DNA from: JAJECS01 sp965219705
GTDB lineage: Bacteria > Chloroflexota > UBA11872
Length of the DNA: 64,000 bases
Reading direction: 5' to 3'
Assembly: GCA_965219705.1 (NCBI GenBank)
Contig: OZ244789.1
Location: forward strand, 186,001 to 250,000
A program made the translations under genes and the position numbers. Shown here piece after piece: positions 56,435-64,000 of the stretch; position 1 is the stretch's first letter; each line of letters starts with the position of its first letter. The notes below the pieces were generated by a model, which did no database searches, was not told where the DNA came from, and was given only the letters and a program-made list of their open reading frames with translations.

Positions 56435-57040
56435 CTACTTGACTAGATCCCAATTCGAGGGCAATGACGGGATCTTCCAGGTGGGGTCCGGGCTCCACGT
56501 CTCCCAACCGTCGGCGAACGGTGAGCTTCTCGCCTCCAGCCGTTCGATGGCCCGCTTGCCTTCCTCGACGTACGAATCGGCTTGAGCCTGAGTGACGAGC
56601 CCCAGAGCGACCGCCTTTGCAAGCTCGTCGTCGTCCTTCCACGCCCAGTCCGCCAAGTCGGGCAGGACGACGATATCCAGGATGTGATCGGTGAAGTCGA
56701 CGCCGATGGGTGTCCGTTCATAGGCGCTTTCAAGATTGATGTACCAGCGATGGAAACGGCTGCCTTTCCACATGGCGTAGTACGCGTGCGCATCACCCGC
56801 GTACTTGATTCGGACCAGGTCGTCTCTCCAGACGTCGTCGACAAGCTCCCAATCTCCGATCGGCAAGTGGTCGGAACGGTAGGTGCTCTTGTTCTTGATC
56901 GGGGTACCGGCAGCCAGATAGAGCGCCGAGATCTGCTCGGTATCGGCGATCACGGTCATCGGCATGGCGATTTGGAATTTCTCGCCCCACATGCTGCGCA
57001 CAACGATTTGGTCGCCGGGCTGCCAACGCCGAACCGTCAT
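56435..57040 (-). CDS. DUF402 domain protein
   Basis: 201 residues. DUF402 (FAU1/nucleoside-phosphatase-like) features: WKGSRFHRWYINLESAYER, DHILDIVVLPDLADW and WKDDDELAKAVALGLVTQAQAD (read as WKDDDELAKAVALGL). The central acidic residues bind metal in relatives that hydrolyse nucleoside tri- or diphosphates. Its 3' end touches the tandem repeat array. Confidence 0.83.
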   Translation of the reverse strand: MTVRRWQPGDQIVVRSMWGEKFQIAMPMTVIADTEQISALYLAAGTPIKNKSTYRSDHLPIGDWELVDDVWRDDLVRIKYAGDAHAYYAMWKGSRFHRWYINLESAYERTPIGVDFTDHILDIVVLPDLADWAWKDDDELAKAVALGLVTQAQADSYVEEGKRAIERLEARSSPFADGWETWSPDPTWKIPSLPSNWDLVK

Positions 57041-57142
57041 CGCAGGGGTACGCGGCGGCAGTGGGATAGCGACGGGATGCAGTTGCAGGCCGTTCGCGGT
57101 GGAATGGGCAAGGCGGCGCCCGAGCGTGGAGACGAGCCGCCG

Positions 57143-57529
57143 CTAGTCGATGGGCTGATGGAAATACCAGCAGAGTCCGTCGGGCGCCACGACGAAGAAC
57201 ACTTGCAGCTTCTGCCCGTCGCGCTTATCCACGCGCCAGTTCGTCACGGCAACGTCGTTGGCCTCGAGCTCTTCCCTGGCGCGCTGAATGTCGCCGACCA
57301 GGATGGCCGCGCCGTCGCTGCTGGCATCGCCGCCGTTCACGGCGAAGCCGAGGCGAACGCCGTCGCGCTCCAAGATGACGGTCGGAACCAGGCTGACCCG
57401 GCGTTCCACCTCAGTAAGACCGAAAGACCGGGAATACCACCGGGACGCCTGATCGAGGTCTTTGACAGGCAGCGAAAGCACGTCGTCCTGGAAGGGGAAG
57501 GCCGCTTCGAACAGGGGCTTGTCACTCAT
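57143..57529 (-). CDS. VOC-family (glyoxalase-like) protein
   Basis: 128 residues; a single VOC unit (DVLSLPVKDLDQASRWYSR, PTVILERDGVRLGFAV, then FFVVAPDGLCWYFHQ). The metal-binding residue pattern is incomplete, so activity is uncertain; could be a resistance protein or an inert fold relative. Probably linked with the DUF402 gene downstream. Confidence 0.8.
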   Translation of the reverse strand: MSDKPLFEAAFPFQDDVLSLPVKDLDQASRWYSRSFGLTEVERRVSLVPTVILERDGVRLGFAVNGGDASSDGAAILVGDIQRAREELEANDVAVTNWRVDKRDGQKLQVFFVVAPDGLCWYFHQPID

Positions 57530-57613
57530 GCCGGGAGGTCCTTTGTAGCGAGGCGGGATCGCGAAGCCGGGTCAGTTCCAGCCATAGGCTCAGCGATCCG
57601 CCGGCAGCGAACA

Positions 57614-57633
57614 GGGCGGTTCGCGAACCGCCC
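57614..57633. repeat. Perfect 20-bp palindrome GGGCGGTTCGCGAACCGCCC
   Basis: Perfect inverted repeat, followed by CTACCC, similar in its 3' flank to the GGGGCGCCCCTAC element near 49600-49625. The rest of 57530-57745 has no gene. Confidence 0.75.
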
Positions 57634-57745
57634 CTACCCGCGATGGGGCACGGCCTGGCGTGATTGCTCAGATGGGCGCGGGCTCTCTGCGTCTTCCGCC
57701 GAGACAAGAGCCTCCGCTACATCGACGTCTCGATATCTCAAGAAC

Positions 57746-58330
57746 CTACGCATCAGACTTGCCGCCGGACTCCTCGGGTCGAACGTCCATTCTCAATGCC
57801 GCAATCGCCCACAGCAGCAAGACCAGGACCCGCAAGGGATCGAGCACCTGCCAGAGGATGTCGTGGTTGACGAAATAGGCGTTGATGAACAAGACCGTTC
57901 CGAGCACGGCAAAGAGCGAGGCTCCAATGCCGTCCCAGAAGCCGCCGCGACTCCAAAGGGCTACGACGGCGATGGTGCTGCAGCCCAGAAACAGCGGGTT
58001 GATTGCTTTCCAGACGTCTCCGACATGCCCCGCGAACAGGGAGTCGGTATAGGCGTTGAGAAACACGACCAGGGCCAGGACGCTTAGCGTCAGACTTCGC
58101 GTCCAGGCCACGCGGCGGGTGCCGCGCCACAGCCACCAGACCCCGGGCATGCCCATGAGCAATGCGCCGAGCTGCCACAGTCTCCAAGTCCAGTTGGATG
58201 TGGAGGCGAGACCCGGCCGGTCGAACATGTCGGTCTGAATGCCCCAAGCAAACAAGGCCACGCCGAGAATGGCCGCGCTCAGGAGCGCTTCGGCGGCGCC
58301 CAGATCACGACGGCGAAATAAGCTGGACAT
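57746..58330 (-). CDS. Small multipass membrane protein
   Basis: 194 residues, five to six hydrophobic helices (AALLSAAILGVALFAWG, LALVVFLNAYTD, FAVLGTVLFINAYFV, LVLLLWAIAAL), with a charged C-terminal tail. Unknown family; SPW-like or DUF-type small membrane proteins have a similar layout. ATG at 58330 with AGAGG 7 nt upstream; an upstream frame extension encodes a repeat copy (58368-58396) and is rejected. Confidence 0.7.
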   Translation of the reverse strand: MSSLFRRRDLGAAEALLSAAILGVALFAWGIQTDMFDRPGLASTSNWTWRLWQLGALLMGMPGVWWLWRGTRRVAWTRSLTLSVLALVVFLNAYTDSLFAGHVGDVWKAINPLFLGCSTIAVVALWSRGGFWDGIGASLFAVLGTVLFINAYFVNHDILWQVLDPLRVLVLLLWAIAALRMDVRPEESGGKSDA

Positions 58331-58367
58331 CACGCGCCTCTCAATTGACGACCGAGATGGCAATGGT

Positions 58368-58396
58368 CCCACGCTGCACGCAGCACGGGCCACCGG
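58368..58396 (+). repeat. GGCCACCGG hairpin repeat, degenerate copy
   Basis: CACGCTGCACGCAGCACGG followed by GGCCACCGG; the central GCTGC/GCAGC pairs hold but two outer pairs are broken. Lies in the 58331-58542 gap, a divergent promoter region with no gene. Confidence 0.75.
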
Positions 58397-58542
58397 GCAT
58401 GCATTGCGGAGCACAGGTCCGATTGCGGGGCAGATGACGTTGTGCGGGTGCTCACCGCTGGCGACGATGGACGGCTCGGGAATCGTGTCCAACACTATGG
58501 CGTGGCAGGGCCACTCCCCGCCGCGCGGCTAGGGATCAGCAG

Positions 58543-59892
58543 ATGATGCGCCTTTTGCTCGAGCGATTGGAGGCGCGCGCGTCGGCCGGCCGTCCCGTGA
58601 CGGTGGGGCTGGCGGGCGCCGGGCGGTTTGGGACGAGCATTGCGGCGCAGATCGCGCAGATCGACGGCCTGCGGCTCGCGGCGGTGGCTGATCCCAACGC
58701 GCACAACGGCGCCGAGGCCCTGCGCGCCGCCGGCTGGGCGGACGACCAATTGCAGCGCTGCGAGAGCGCGGCCGCGGTGCAAGCGGCCGTGGATTCGGGA
58801 GCCGCCGCGCTGGCGCCCGACGCCGAAGCGCTGGCGTCCGCTCCCATCGAGGTGTTCGTGGACGCGACTGGAGTTCCGGACGTTGCGGCCCGCAATGCCT
58901 GGGCAGCGCTGCGCCAGGGCCGTCACGTGGTGATGGTCACGGTGGAAGCGGACGTGAGCTGTGGCTGGGCCTTGGCGCGCGAGGCGCGGCGGCAGGGCGT
59001 GGTGTATTCGCTCGCAGCCGGCGACCAGCCCATCGCGATCATGGAGATGTTCGACTGGGCCGCGGCGCTGGGCCTGGATCCGGTAGCCGTGGGACGAGGC
59101 ACGCGCCTCTACCCGGCCGACCGCCACGGGGATCCCGATCAGGCCCTGGAACGGCTCGGCTACGGTGCTGACACGGCGAACCGGCTGCGTCTGAACGCGC
59201 AGATGTACAACTCCTTCCGCGACGGCACCAAGTCGCAGATCGAGATGTGCGCCGTGTCCAACATGACGGGATTGCCGCCGGACCGTCGCGGGATGCACGA
59301 GCCGTCGGCTGGCTTGGACGAGCTGCCGGACCTCTTCGCAACGTCCGGCGCCGGCGGTCTGCTGCACGACACCGGCGTCGTGGACCTGGCGAACGCCGTT
59401 GCGCCGGACGGGATATCGGAAGTGCCCGGACACATCGCCACCGGCGTGTGGGCCGTGGTCACCTCGGAGGATGATCTCGTGCGCGAGGAGCTGCGCATTC
59501 ACGGCACGCGCGTCTCCCGCGATGGGCGGCGCGCCCTGCTGTTTCGCGAGTACCACCTGTGCGGCGTGGAAACGCCGCTGAGCATCGCGCAGGCGGCCCT
59601 GCTGGGCACGGCATCGGGCGCGCCGCGCGAGGCGCCGACCTCCGAAGTGCTGGCGTTCGCCAAGCGAGACCTGCTGCCAGGCGACACGCTCGACGGCTCC
59701 GGCGGGCGGCTGGTGTATGGCTTGATCGACCGAGCGACGGCAGTGAGCGGCGAGGGGGTGTTACCGCTTGGGCTGGCGTACGGCGCCACCGTGCGCGAGC
59801 CGGTGGCCGCGGATCGGCCGATTCCCGTGCAGGCCGTGAACGTCGTGCAGGACTCGTTTGTGGCGCGGCTGCGGGACGGCGCCGGCGCGTAG
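58543..59892 (+). CDS. Homoserine-dehydrogenase-like oxidoreductase with C-terminal SAF domain
   Basis: 449 residues. The Rossmann loop VGLAGAGRFGTSIAAQI and the SAxxxVFVDATGVPDVA stretch (EVFVDATGVPDVA) match homoserine-dehydrogenase-like NAD-binding domains; a middle catalytic part follows, then a C-terminal SAF-type segment (KRDLLPGDTLDGSGGRLVYGL). Proteins of this build act on sugar-acid or polyol intermediates rather than homoserine. Its last 394 nt are overlapped on the opposite strand by the 3' end of the adjacent membrane-protein gene. Confidence 0.8.
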   Translation: MMRLLLERLEARASAGRPVTVGLAGAGRFGTSIAAQIAQIDGLRLAAVADPNAHNGAEALRAAGWADDQLQRCESAAAVQAAVDSGAAALAPDAEALASAPIEVFVDATGVPDVAARNAWAALRQGRHVVMVTVEADVSCGWALAREARRQGVVYSLAAGDQPIAIMEMFDWAAALGLDPVAVGRGTRLYPADRHGDPDQALERLGYGADTANRLRLNAQMYNSFRDGTKSQIEMCAVSNMTGLPPDRRGMHEPSAGLDELPDLFATSGAGGLLHDTGVVDLANAVAPDGISEVPGHIATGVWAVVTSEDDLVREELRIHGTRVSRDGRRALLFREYHLCGVETPLSIAQAALLGTASGAPREAPTSEVLAFAKRDLLPGDTLDGSGGRLVYGLIDRATAVSGEGVLPLGLAYGATVREPVAADRPIPVQAVNVVQDSFVARLRDGAGA

Positions 59893-62324
59893 ACCGCGAT
59901 CCGGTCGGCGGCATCCGTCCAGACGAGTTGCCATTCCACCGCCGGAAACATCCGTGGCTCGACCGACGCCGGCAGGACCACCAGATCGGGCACCCGCTCG
60001 CCCAACGGTTCCACCGTCCACGGCGTGGGCGTCATGAGATGCAAGGGTTGTGTGTCGATGGCGCCGGTGAGCCGGGCATGGGACAGCACCGAGGCGATTC
60101 GCAGCGCGTGCAACCACCCAAGTTCCGGCGCCAAGTGCACCAGCGTCGACGGCGGCACAGAGCGCAGCGCCTCGAACGACTCCGGGTGCGGCGCGACCTC
60201 AAGATTCCGAAATGCGGGCCGCACGTGGTAGAGCGCCTCGTCGCCATCGCGCATGAGCAATTCGAAAAAGCTATGGTCCGCCAGCCAGCGCCGCGCGCGA
60301 GCCGGCAGACCGGCTGCCCAGGCATCCGTCGCATGGACATACTCAATGCCCAAGCGTTGGATGGCGGCCGGCTCAAGATAGTTGAGGGCGTCCAAGTATT
60401 CCGGGCCTGTGTAGTAGATCAGGTGACCAAGGCCGGCGAACCCCGCGTTGTTCGGACGGCCGGTGGCCAGAGATGCGGCCCAATAGGGCCACTCGGGCGT
60501 GAACACGCGCGCGTCCACAGGGGTGTGGTCCCGCATAAGGTCCAAAGGGGGCTGGTCCCGGATATAGCTCGCCAGGCGCTCCGACATGGTCGGCAGCTGA
60601 AACCGCTGCGTGGATTCCGCCGTGGTCTGATCGAGCGGCTCCCGCTCCACCCATCCGGCGTTGGCCAGCTGCACGCCGTTCCCAACTGCTTGGCCGAGAG
60701 TGCGCAGGGGCGCCACCACCGTGGGCCAGACGATCAGCCCCAGTAGCAGTGCGGCGAGCGCGTAACGCCAGGGCGCTGCCCCCAGCCCGGAAAGGGAGTC
60801 GCTCGCATTACGCGATCGGGCTGATGATGTCCGGGGAGAGCCATGGGCGGGTCCAGATTGAATGAGGCCTGGATTCCCGCTTTCGCGGGAATGACGGGTC
60901 GTCGCAGCAATCTCAGACAGGCGGGCGGTGAGGGCCAGCAGCAGCGCCACCAGCGCCAGATTGCGGGCATGCCCCGCCAAGCGGCCCAGCACCCACGGCG
61001 CCGGTGGAAAGCTCAGGACCAGCCAGGCGAGCGCCAGCAGGCCGGCCCCCGCCGCCAGCGTCAGCACCAGCCGATCGCGCCGGGCCAACAGCACGGCGAC
61101 GCCCGCGACGACCACGGGGCCAAGGCCCAGCACGCCAACACCGCCCGGCCGCGCGTCGAACGTGCCGAGCGCTTCCCAGTGCCTCGGGTTGAGGTCCCAC
61201 ACCAACTCCAGGCCGGACGGAGGCGCGACATCCAGGATCCCGGTGAACACGCCTCCGCCGCCGAGGAGCAGCAGCCCCGCCAGCGCCAGCCCCGCACCCG
61301 ATCGCAGCGCCGCCCCAGCGCACCGAGCCCGCACGACTCTCACCGCTGCCAGAGCCGCCCACAACACAACCACCACCGCTACGAGGGACGTCGCCAGGAT
61401 GCCCATGAAGCCAACGAGCACCCCAAGCGTCAGCACGCCGAGCCACGACGAGCGCTCGGACCGCGCCGCGCGCTCCAGCACCACGAACGCCAGGGCGTAT
61501 CCCAGGGTGAATGCGGGTGTCCAGATGTCGTGCAACACCGTCGGTTCCAAAGCCCCGGACGACCCCGCGGACGGCCAGTAGATATCCGCCAGCGACGCGC
61601 CGAATCCCGCCGCCGGCAGCCCCGCCGGAACCGGACCCTGGAGAATGCCGCCTCCCAGGCTGGTCCACGTCCAGGCGCCGGCGGTGAGGAAGAGCGGCGA
61701 AATGACCAGCGCGAGCTTCCACGACCCGCGCCGCAGGAGCGCCGTCACCACCACGAGTGCGAAGCTCGTCCACGCGTAGGCGCCCAGCAGCTCCTGCACG
61801 AACGCCAGGTCGGGTCCAACCGGCGGCGTCAGCAGCCCGACCAGCAGATCGGCGGCGTGGTGATAGCGCACGACCATGCCCGGGTGCCAGGGCAACTCCG
61901 GTGGAAATCCGCCGGCCCGGATCCATGCCGCCAATCCCAGGTGAAGCATGGGGTCCGGGCTCTCCAGCAACTGCCGACTGGCGAGCGCCAGCCAGAAGAG
62001 CGCCAGGAAGGCAACCGCGAAGCCCGCCGCCACGCGCGGACGCGGCCAGATGGGGCGGCGCGCGCGCCACGCGAGGACCGTGCCCACGGTGAGCGTGACG
62101 CCCCAACCCACAACCGCGCCCGCCAGCCCCGGCACGGCGTAGAGCACGAAATTTGTGATCAGGCCCCAGAGCGCAAGACCGACCACGAGACCCTGCGCCA
62201 GCGCCATGCGGTCGTCGCGTTGCCCCAGAGCCACCCGCACCACGACATAGCCGACGACGGCCAGTGCCATGAGCTCCGCCGCCAGGAGCAGGAGTCCTGG
62301 GACGACGGCCGGATCAACGATCAT
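59499..62324 (-). CDS. Large multipass membrane protein (tandem paralog 1), 3' end anomalous
   Basis: 941 codons. About 12-14 hydrophobic helices in the N-terminal 500 residues (LLLAAELMALAVVGYVVV onward), with a WHPGMVVRYHHAADLLVG loop rich in His that is suggestive of GT-C-like or DUF2298-type proteins, then a soluble outer region with the ATGRPNNAGFAGL motif. It aligns with the partial paralog at 62459-64000, but two differences stand out. A 42-residue segment (60771-60914) containing RHSRESGNPG is inserted by a palindromic repeat. After AVYAP, where the paralog continues with about 170 residues of a beta-rich domain, this frame instead runs antisense through the neighbouring gene. Function unknown. 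Confidence 0.75.
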   Translation of the reverse strand: MIVDPAVVPGLLLLAAELMALAVVGYVVVRVALGQRDDRMALAQGLVVGLALWGLITNFVLYAVPGLAGAVVGWGVTLTVGTVLAWRARRPIWPRPRVAAGFAVAFLALFWLALASRQLLESPDPMLHLGLAAWIRAGGFPPELPWHPGMVVRYHHAADLLVGLLTPPVGPDLAFVQELLGAYAWTSFALVVVTALLRRGSWKLALVISPLFLTAGAWTWTSLGGGILQGPVPAGLPAAGFGASLADIYWPSAGSSGALEPTVLHDIWTPAFTLGYALAFVVLERAARSERSSWLGVLTLGVLVGFMGILATSLVAVVVVLWAALAAVRVVRARCAGAALRSGAGLALAGLLLLGGGGVFTGILDVAPPSGLELVWDLNPRHWEALGTFDARPGGVGVLGLGPVVVAGVAVLLARRDRLVLTLAAGAGLLALAWLVLSFPPAPWVLGRLAGHARNLALVALLLALTARLSEIAATTRHSRESGNPGLIQSGPAHGSPRTSSARSRNASDSLSGLGAAPWRYALAALLLGLIVWPTVVAPLRTLGQAVGNGVQLANAGWVEREPLDQTTAESTQRFQLPTMSERLASYIRDQPPLDLMRDHTPVDARVFTPEWPYWAASLATGRPNNAGFAGLGHLIYYTGPEYLDALNYLEPAAIQRLGIEYVHATDAWAAGLPARARRWLADHSFFELLMRDGDEALYHVRPAFRNLEVAPHPESFEALRSVPPSTLVHLAPELGWLHALRIASVLSHARLTGAIDTQPLHLMTPTPWTVEPLGERVPDLVVLPASVEPRMFPAVEWQLVWTDAADRIAVYAPAPSRSRATNESCTTFTACTGIGRSAATGSRTVAPYASPSGNTPSPLTAVARSIKPYTSRPPEPSSVSPGSRSRLANASTSEVGASRGAPDAVPSRAACAMLSGVSTPHRWYSRNSRARRPSRETRVP
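60803..60897. repeat. 95-bp palindromic element inside a coding region
   Basis: Gapless match in length to 50386-50480; includes ATTCCCGCTTTCGCGGGAAT (60873-60892). It preserves the reading frame of the membrane-protein gene. The tandem paralog lacks it. Confidence 0.85.
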
Positions 62325-62458
62325 TCACTCATCTTTGCCGGATGGGTCCGAGCCTTCGAACCATCACACCCTATTCGGCGCGCACACCGCCGGTAGGAAT
62401 GTCGTCACACCTCAGCACCGCGCTCGTCGCGGAGACACAGGTACGGCGCCGCGAGCGA

Positions 62459-64000
62459 CTATGGCAGCGAGTCTCCGAGCACGGCGTCGAAGACCTCATA
62501 CGAGACCTCACCGGCCTCCGAGACTCTGATCCGCATGACCGGAATAAAGGCCGCCTCGCGCCAACGGTTCGGCTGCCATTCGTGCTGCAGCCGGATGGCC
62601 AATACCCACGAGCCCACACCCAGCTCCCCTTCCGCGTCGTCAAGCGGGACGAACGCGCCGTCATCATTTCGCACCGCCAAGCTGGGCGCGGACACGTCGA
62701 GCACATAGGAGTGGGTGCTGGTGGCCGACCTGGGTGAGATCAACCCGGCGAACCACTTCGCGATCACCGGCCCGCGGTGTTGGTCAAGAAAGGCGGTGGG
62801 GAGCTCCCACGGCCACGTGCCCACGGGCACCACAACCCAGTCCTGACCCGTCCACCGCTCCGATGCGTGGTTGTCGAAGGTGGCGGTAAAGGCAATGCGC
62901 CCGTCGTCAAGGCGGGCGTCTGTCACTCGGACGGTTACGGGAGACGCTTCGAGCGCCAATCTGGGCGGCGTGATGGGTGCAACGGTGCTGTCCGGCGCGT
63001 AGACGGCAACCTCGTCGTTCTGCCAGATGGGTTGCCGGGCGCCGGGCGGAAACGCCCACGTCCACGGCTCGGTGGACGCCGGCAGCACGACGAGGTCAGG
63101 TACGCGCTCGCCGAGCGGCTCCACCGTCCAGGGCTCGGGGGTGCGAACGTGCAGGGGCAGCGCGCTGATGGCGCCCACCAGCTGGGCGTGGGGCAGCGCC
63201 GACGCAACACGGAGCCGGTTCAACCACACAGTTTGGGGAGCGAGGAAGACCATCGTCGACGGCGGAACGGATCGCAGCGCCTCGAACGACTGGGAATCGG
63301 GCGTGACGTCGAGGTCCAAGAACGCGGGCCGTATGCGATAGAGCGCCTCGCTGCCGTCGCGGATCAGGAGCTCGAACAAGCCCGGGTCTGCAAGCCAGCG
63401 CTTCGCTCGCGTCGGCAATCCGGCTGCCCAGATATCGGTCGCATGCACGTACTCAAGGCCCAACCGTCGGACGGCGGCCGGCTCGAGATAGTGTCGGGCG
63501 TCCCAGTATTCCGGTCCGGCGTGATAAATCAGGTAGGTCAGGTCGGTGAACCCCGCGTTGTTCGGGCGGCCAGTGGCGAGGAACACGTTCCAGTAAGGCC
63601 ACACCGTCGCGAGCACGCGCGCATCAACGGCGGTGTGGTCGCGGATGTAGTCCGCCACACGGCCCGACATGGATCGCAGTTGAAAGCGGCGAATTGGCGT
63701 CGTGGAGCCCTCATCGAGCAAGGTCTGCTGCACCGACGTGGCATTGGCCAGCTGGATTCGATTGCCGATCGCCAGGCCCAGACTGCGCGCGGGCGCCGCG
63801 ACCGTCGGCCAGGCGATCAAGCCCACGAATAGCGCGCCGGCGACATAGCGCCAGCGGACGGACGGCAGGTGAGACAGGCGGGCGCTGAGCGCGAGCAGCA
63901 GTGCCACCAATGCCAGATTGCGGGCGTGCCCCGCCAAGCGGTTCAGGTCCCAAGGCGCCGGCGCATAGCTCAGCCCCAGCCAGGCCAAAACCAGCAGGCC
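62459..64000 (-). CDS. Large membrane protein (tandem paralog 2), truncated by window edge
   Basis: Only the C-terminal part is in the window; the frame is open to the edge and aligns with the 59499-62324 protein (RLAGHARNLALVALLLAL, ATGRPNNAGF, EPWTVEPLGERVPDLVVLP). After AVYAP it continues with an intact beta-rich domain (TFDNHASERWTGQDWVVVP, WFAGLISPRSATSTHSYVLD in two parts), which the first paralog lacks. The 134-nt gap to the first paralog has no promoter that I can recognise, so the two probably form one transcript. Confidence 0.75.
   Translation of the reverse strand, partial: GLLVLAWLGLSYAPAPWDLNRLAGHARNLALVALLLALSARLSHLPSVRWRYVAGALFVGLIAWPTVAAPARSLGLAIGNRIQLANATSVQQTLLDEGSTTPIRRFQLRSMSGRVADYIRDHTAVDARVLATVWPYWNVFLATGRPNNAGFTDLTYLIYHAGPEYWDARHYLEPAAVRRLGLEYVHATDIWAAGLPTRAKRWLADPGLFELLIRDGSEALYRIRPAFLDLDVTPDSQSFEALRSVPPSTMVFLAPQTVWLNRLRVASALPHAQLVGAISALPLHVRTPEPWTVEPLGERVPDLVVLPASTEPWTWAFPPGARQPIWQNDEVAVYAPDSTVAPITPPRLALEASPVTVRVTDARLDDGRIAFTATFDNHASERWTGQDWVVVPVGTWPWELPTAFLDQHRGPVIAKWFAGLISPRSATSTHSYVLDVSAPSLAVRNDDGAFVPLDDAEGELGVGSWVLAIRLQHEWQPNRWREAAFIPVMRIRVSEAGEVSYEVFDAVLGDSLP

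Noticed and set aside
60843..62396. Plus-strand frame of 517 codons opposite the large membrane protein
   Set aside because: Arg/Pro/Gln/His-rich composition typical of a GC-rich antisense shadow; no motif.

Overview
This is a GC-rich bacterial chromosome segment (roughly two-thirds G+C by eye) carrying mostly housekeeping and metabolic genes. I infer Chloroflexota, possibly a SAR202-like or sponge-associated lineage. The basis is the overall mix: a sufC-B-D-Rieske-S-U cluster, short NusA and IF-2, a flotillin with a long protease-type NfeD, a KamA-type aminomutase, a GHL10-like hydrolase and large multipass envelope proteins. No rRNA gene or single lineage-defining marker is present, so this is moderate confidence only. 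I recognised no tRNA, rRNA or CRISPR array.

Layout. 0.3-11.4 kb: LexA, a cyclophilin-fold protein, a GH15 glucoamylase-type enzyme, a lipoprotein peptidyl-prolyl isomerase, a MOSC protein, a nucleoside hydrolase, a GNAT acetyltransferase, the NfeD-flotillin pair and a 2-hydroxyacid dehydrogenase. 11.4-15.3 kb: an accessory island with a broken VapC toxin, a MazEF-like pair under an AT-rich palindromic promoter, an IS110 element with a structured 5' leader (candidate bridge RNA) and a complete IS5-type element with terminal repeats and a CTAG duplication. 15.3-20.9 kb: an alpha-glucan-type cluster (two GT-B glycosyltransferases around a GH57 enzyme), divergent from murJ and then lepA. 22.7-29.8 kb: the nusA-ylxR-infB-rbfA-truB-ribF translation and transcription operon, followed by a thioredoxin-like gene overlapping a Crp/Fnr regulator. 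29.8-38.4 kb: gamma-glutamyltransferase, small anchored proteins, a homocysteine methyltransferase-like enzyme, a secreted ankyrin protein with a duplicated Cys/Trp-rich domain, an MFS transporter and KamA. 38.9-45.6 kb: the SUF iron-sulfur operon plus class II fructose-bisphosphatase. 45.6-64 kb: a GHL10-like hydrolase, cupin, ATP-grasp-like protein, siroheme-type dehydrogenase, MFS transporter, SDR, UvrA, DUF402, VOC, a homoserine-dehydrogenase-like/SAF protein and two tandem paralogous large membrane proteins, the second cut by the window edge.

The most distinctive feature is the intergenic DNA. Several families of short palindromes recur throughout, often side by side. At least two show compensatory base changes in their stems, so the hairpin rather than the sequence is conserved. 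One array (55.9-56.4 kb) is a tandem of composite units. The IS5 element sits inside another copy of the same material, and one 95-bp palindromic element sits in frame inside a membrane-protein gene whose tandem paralog lacks it. No wholly new enzyme system is evident. The best leads are the IS110 leader RNA, the covarying repeat hairpins, and the duplicated domain fused to ankyrin repeats.
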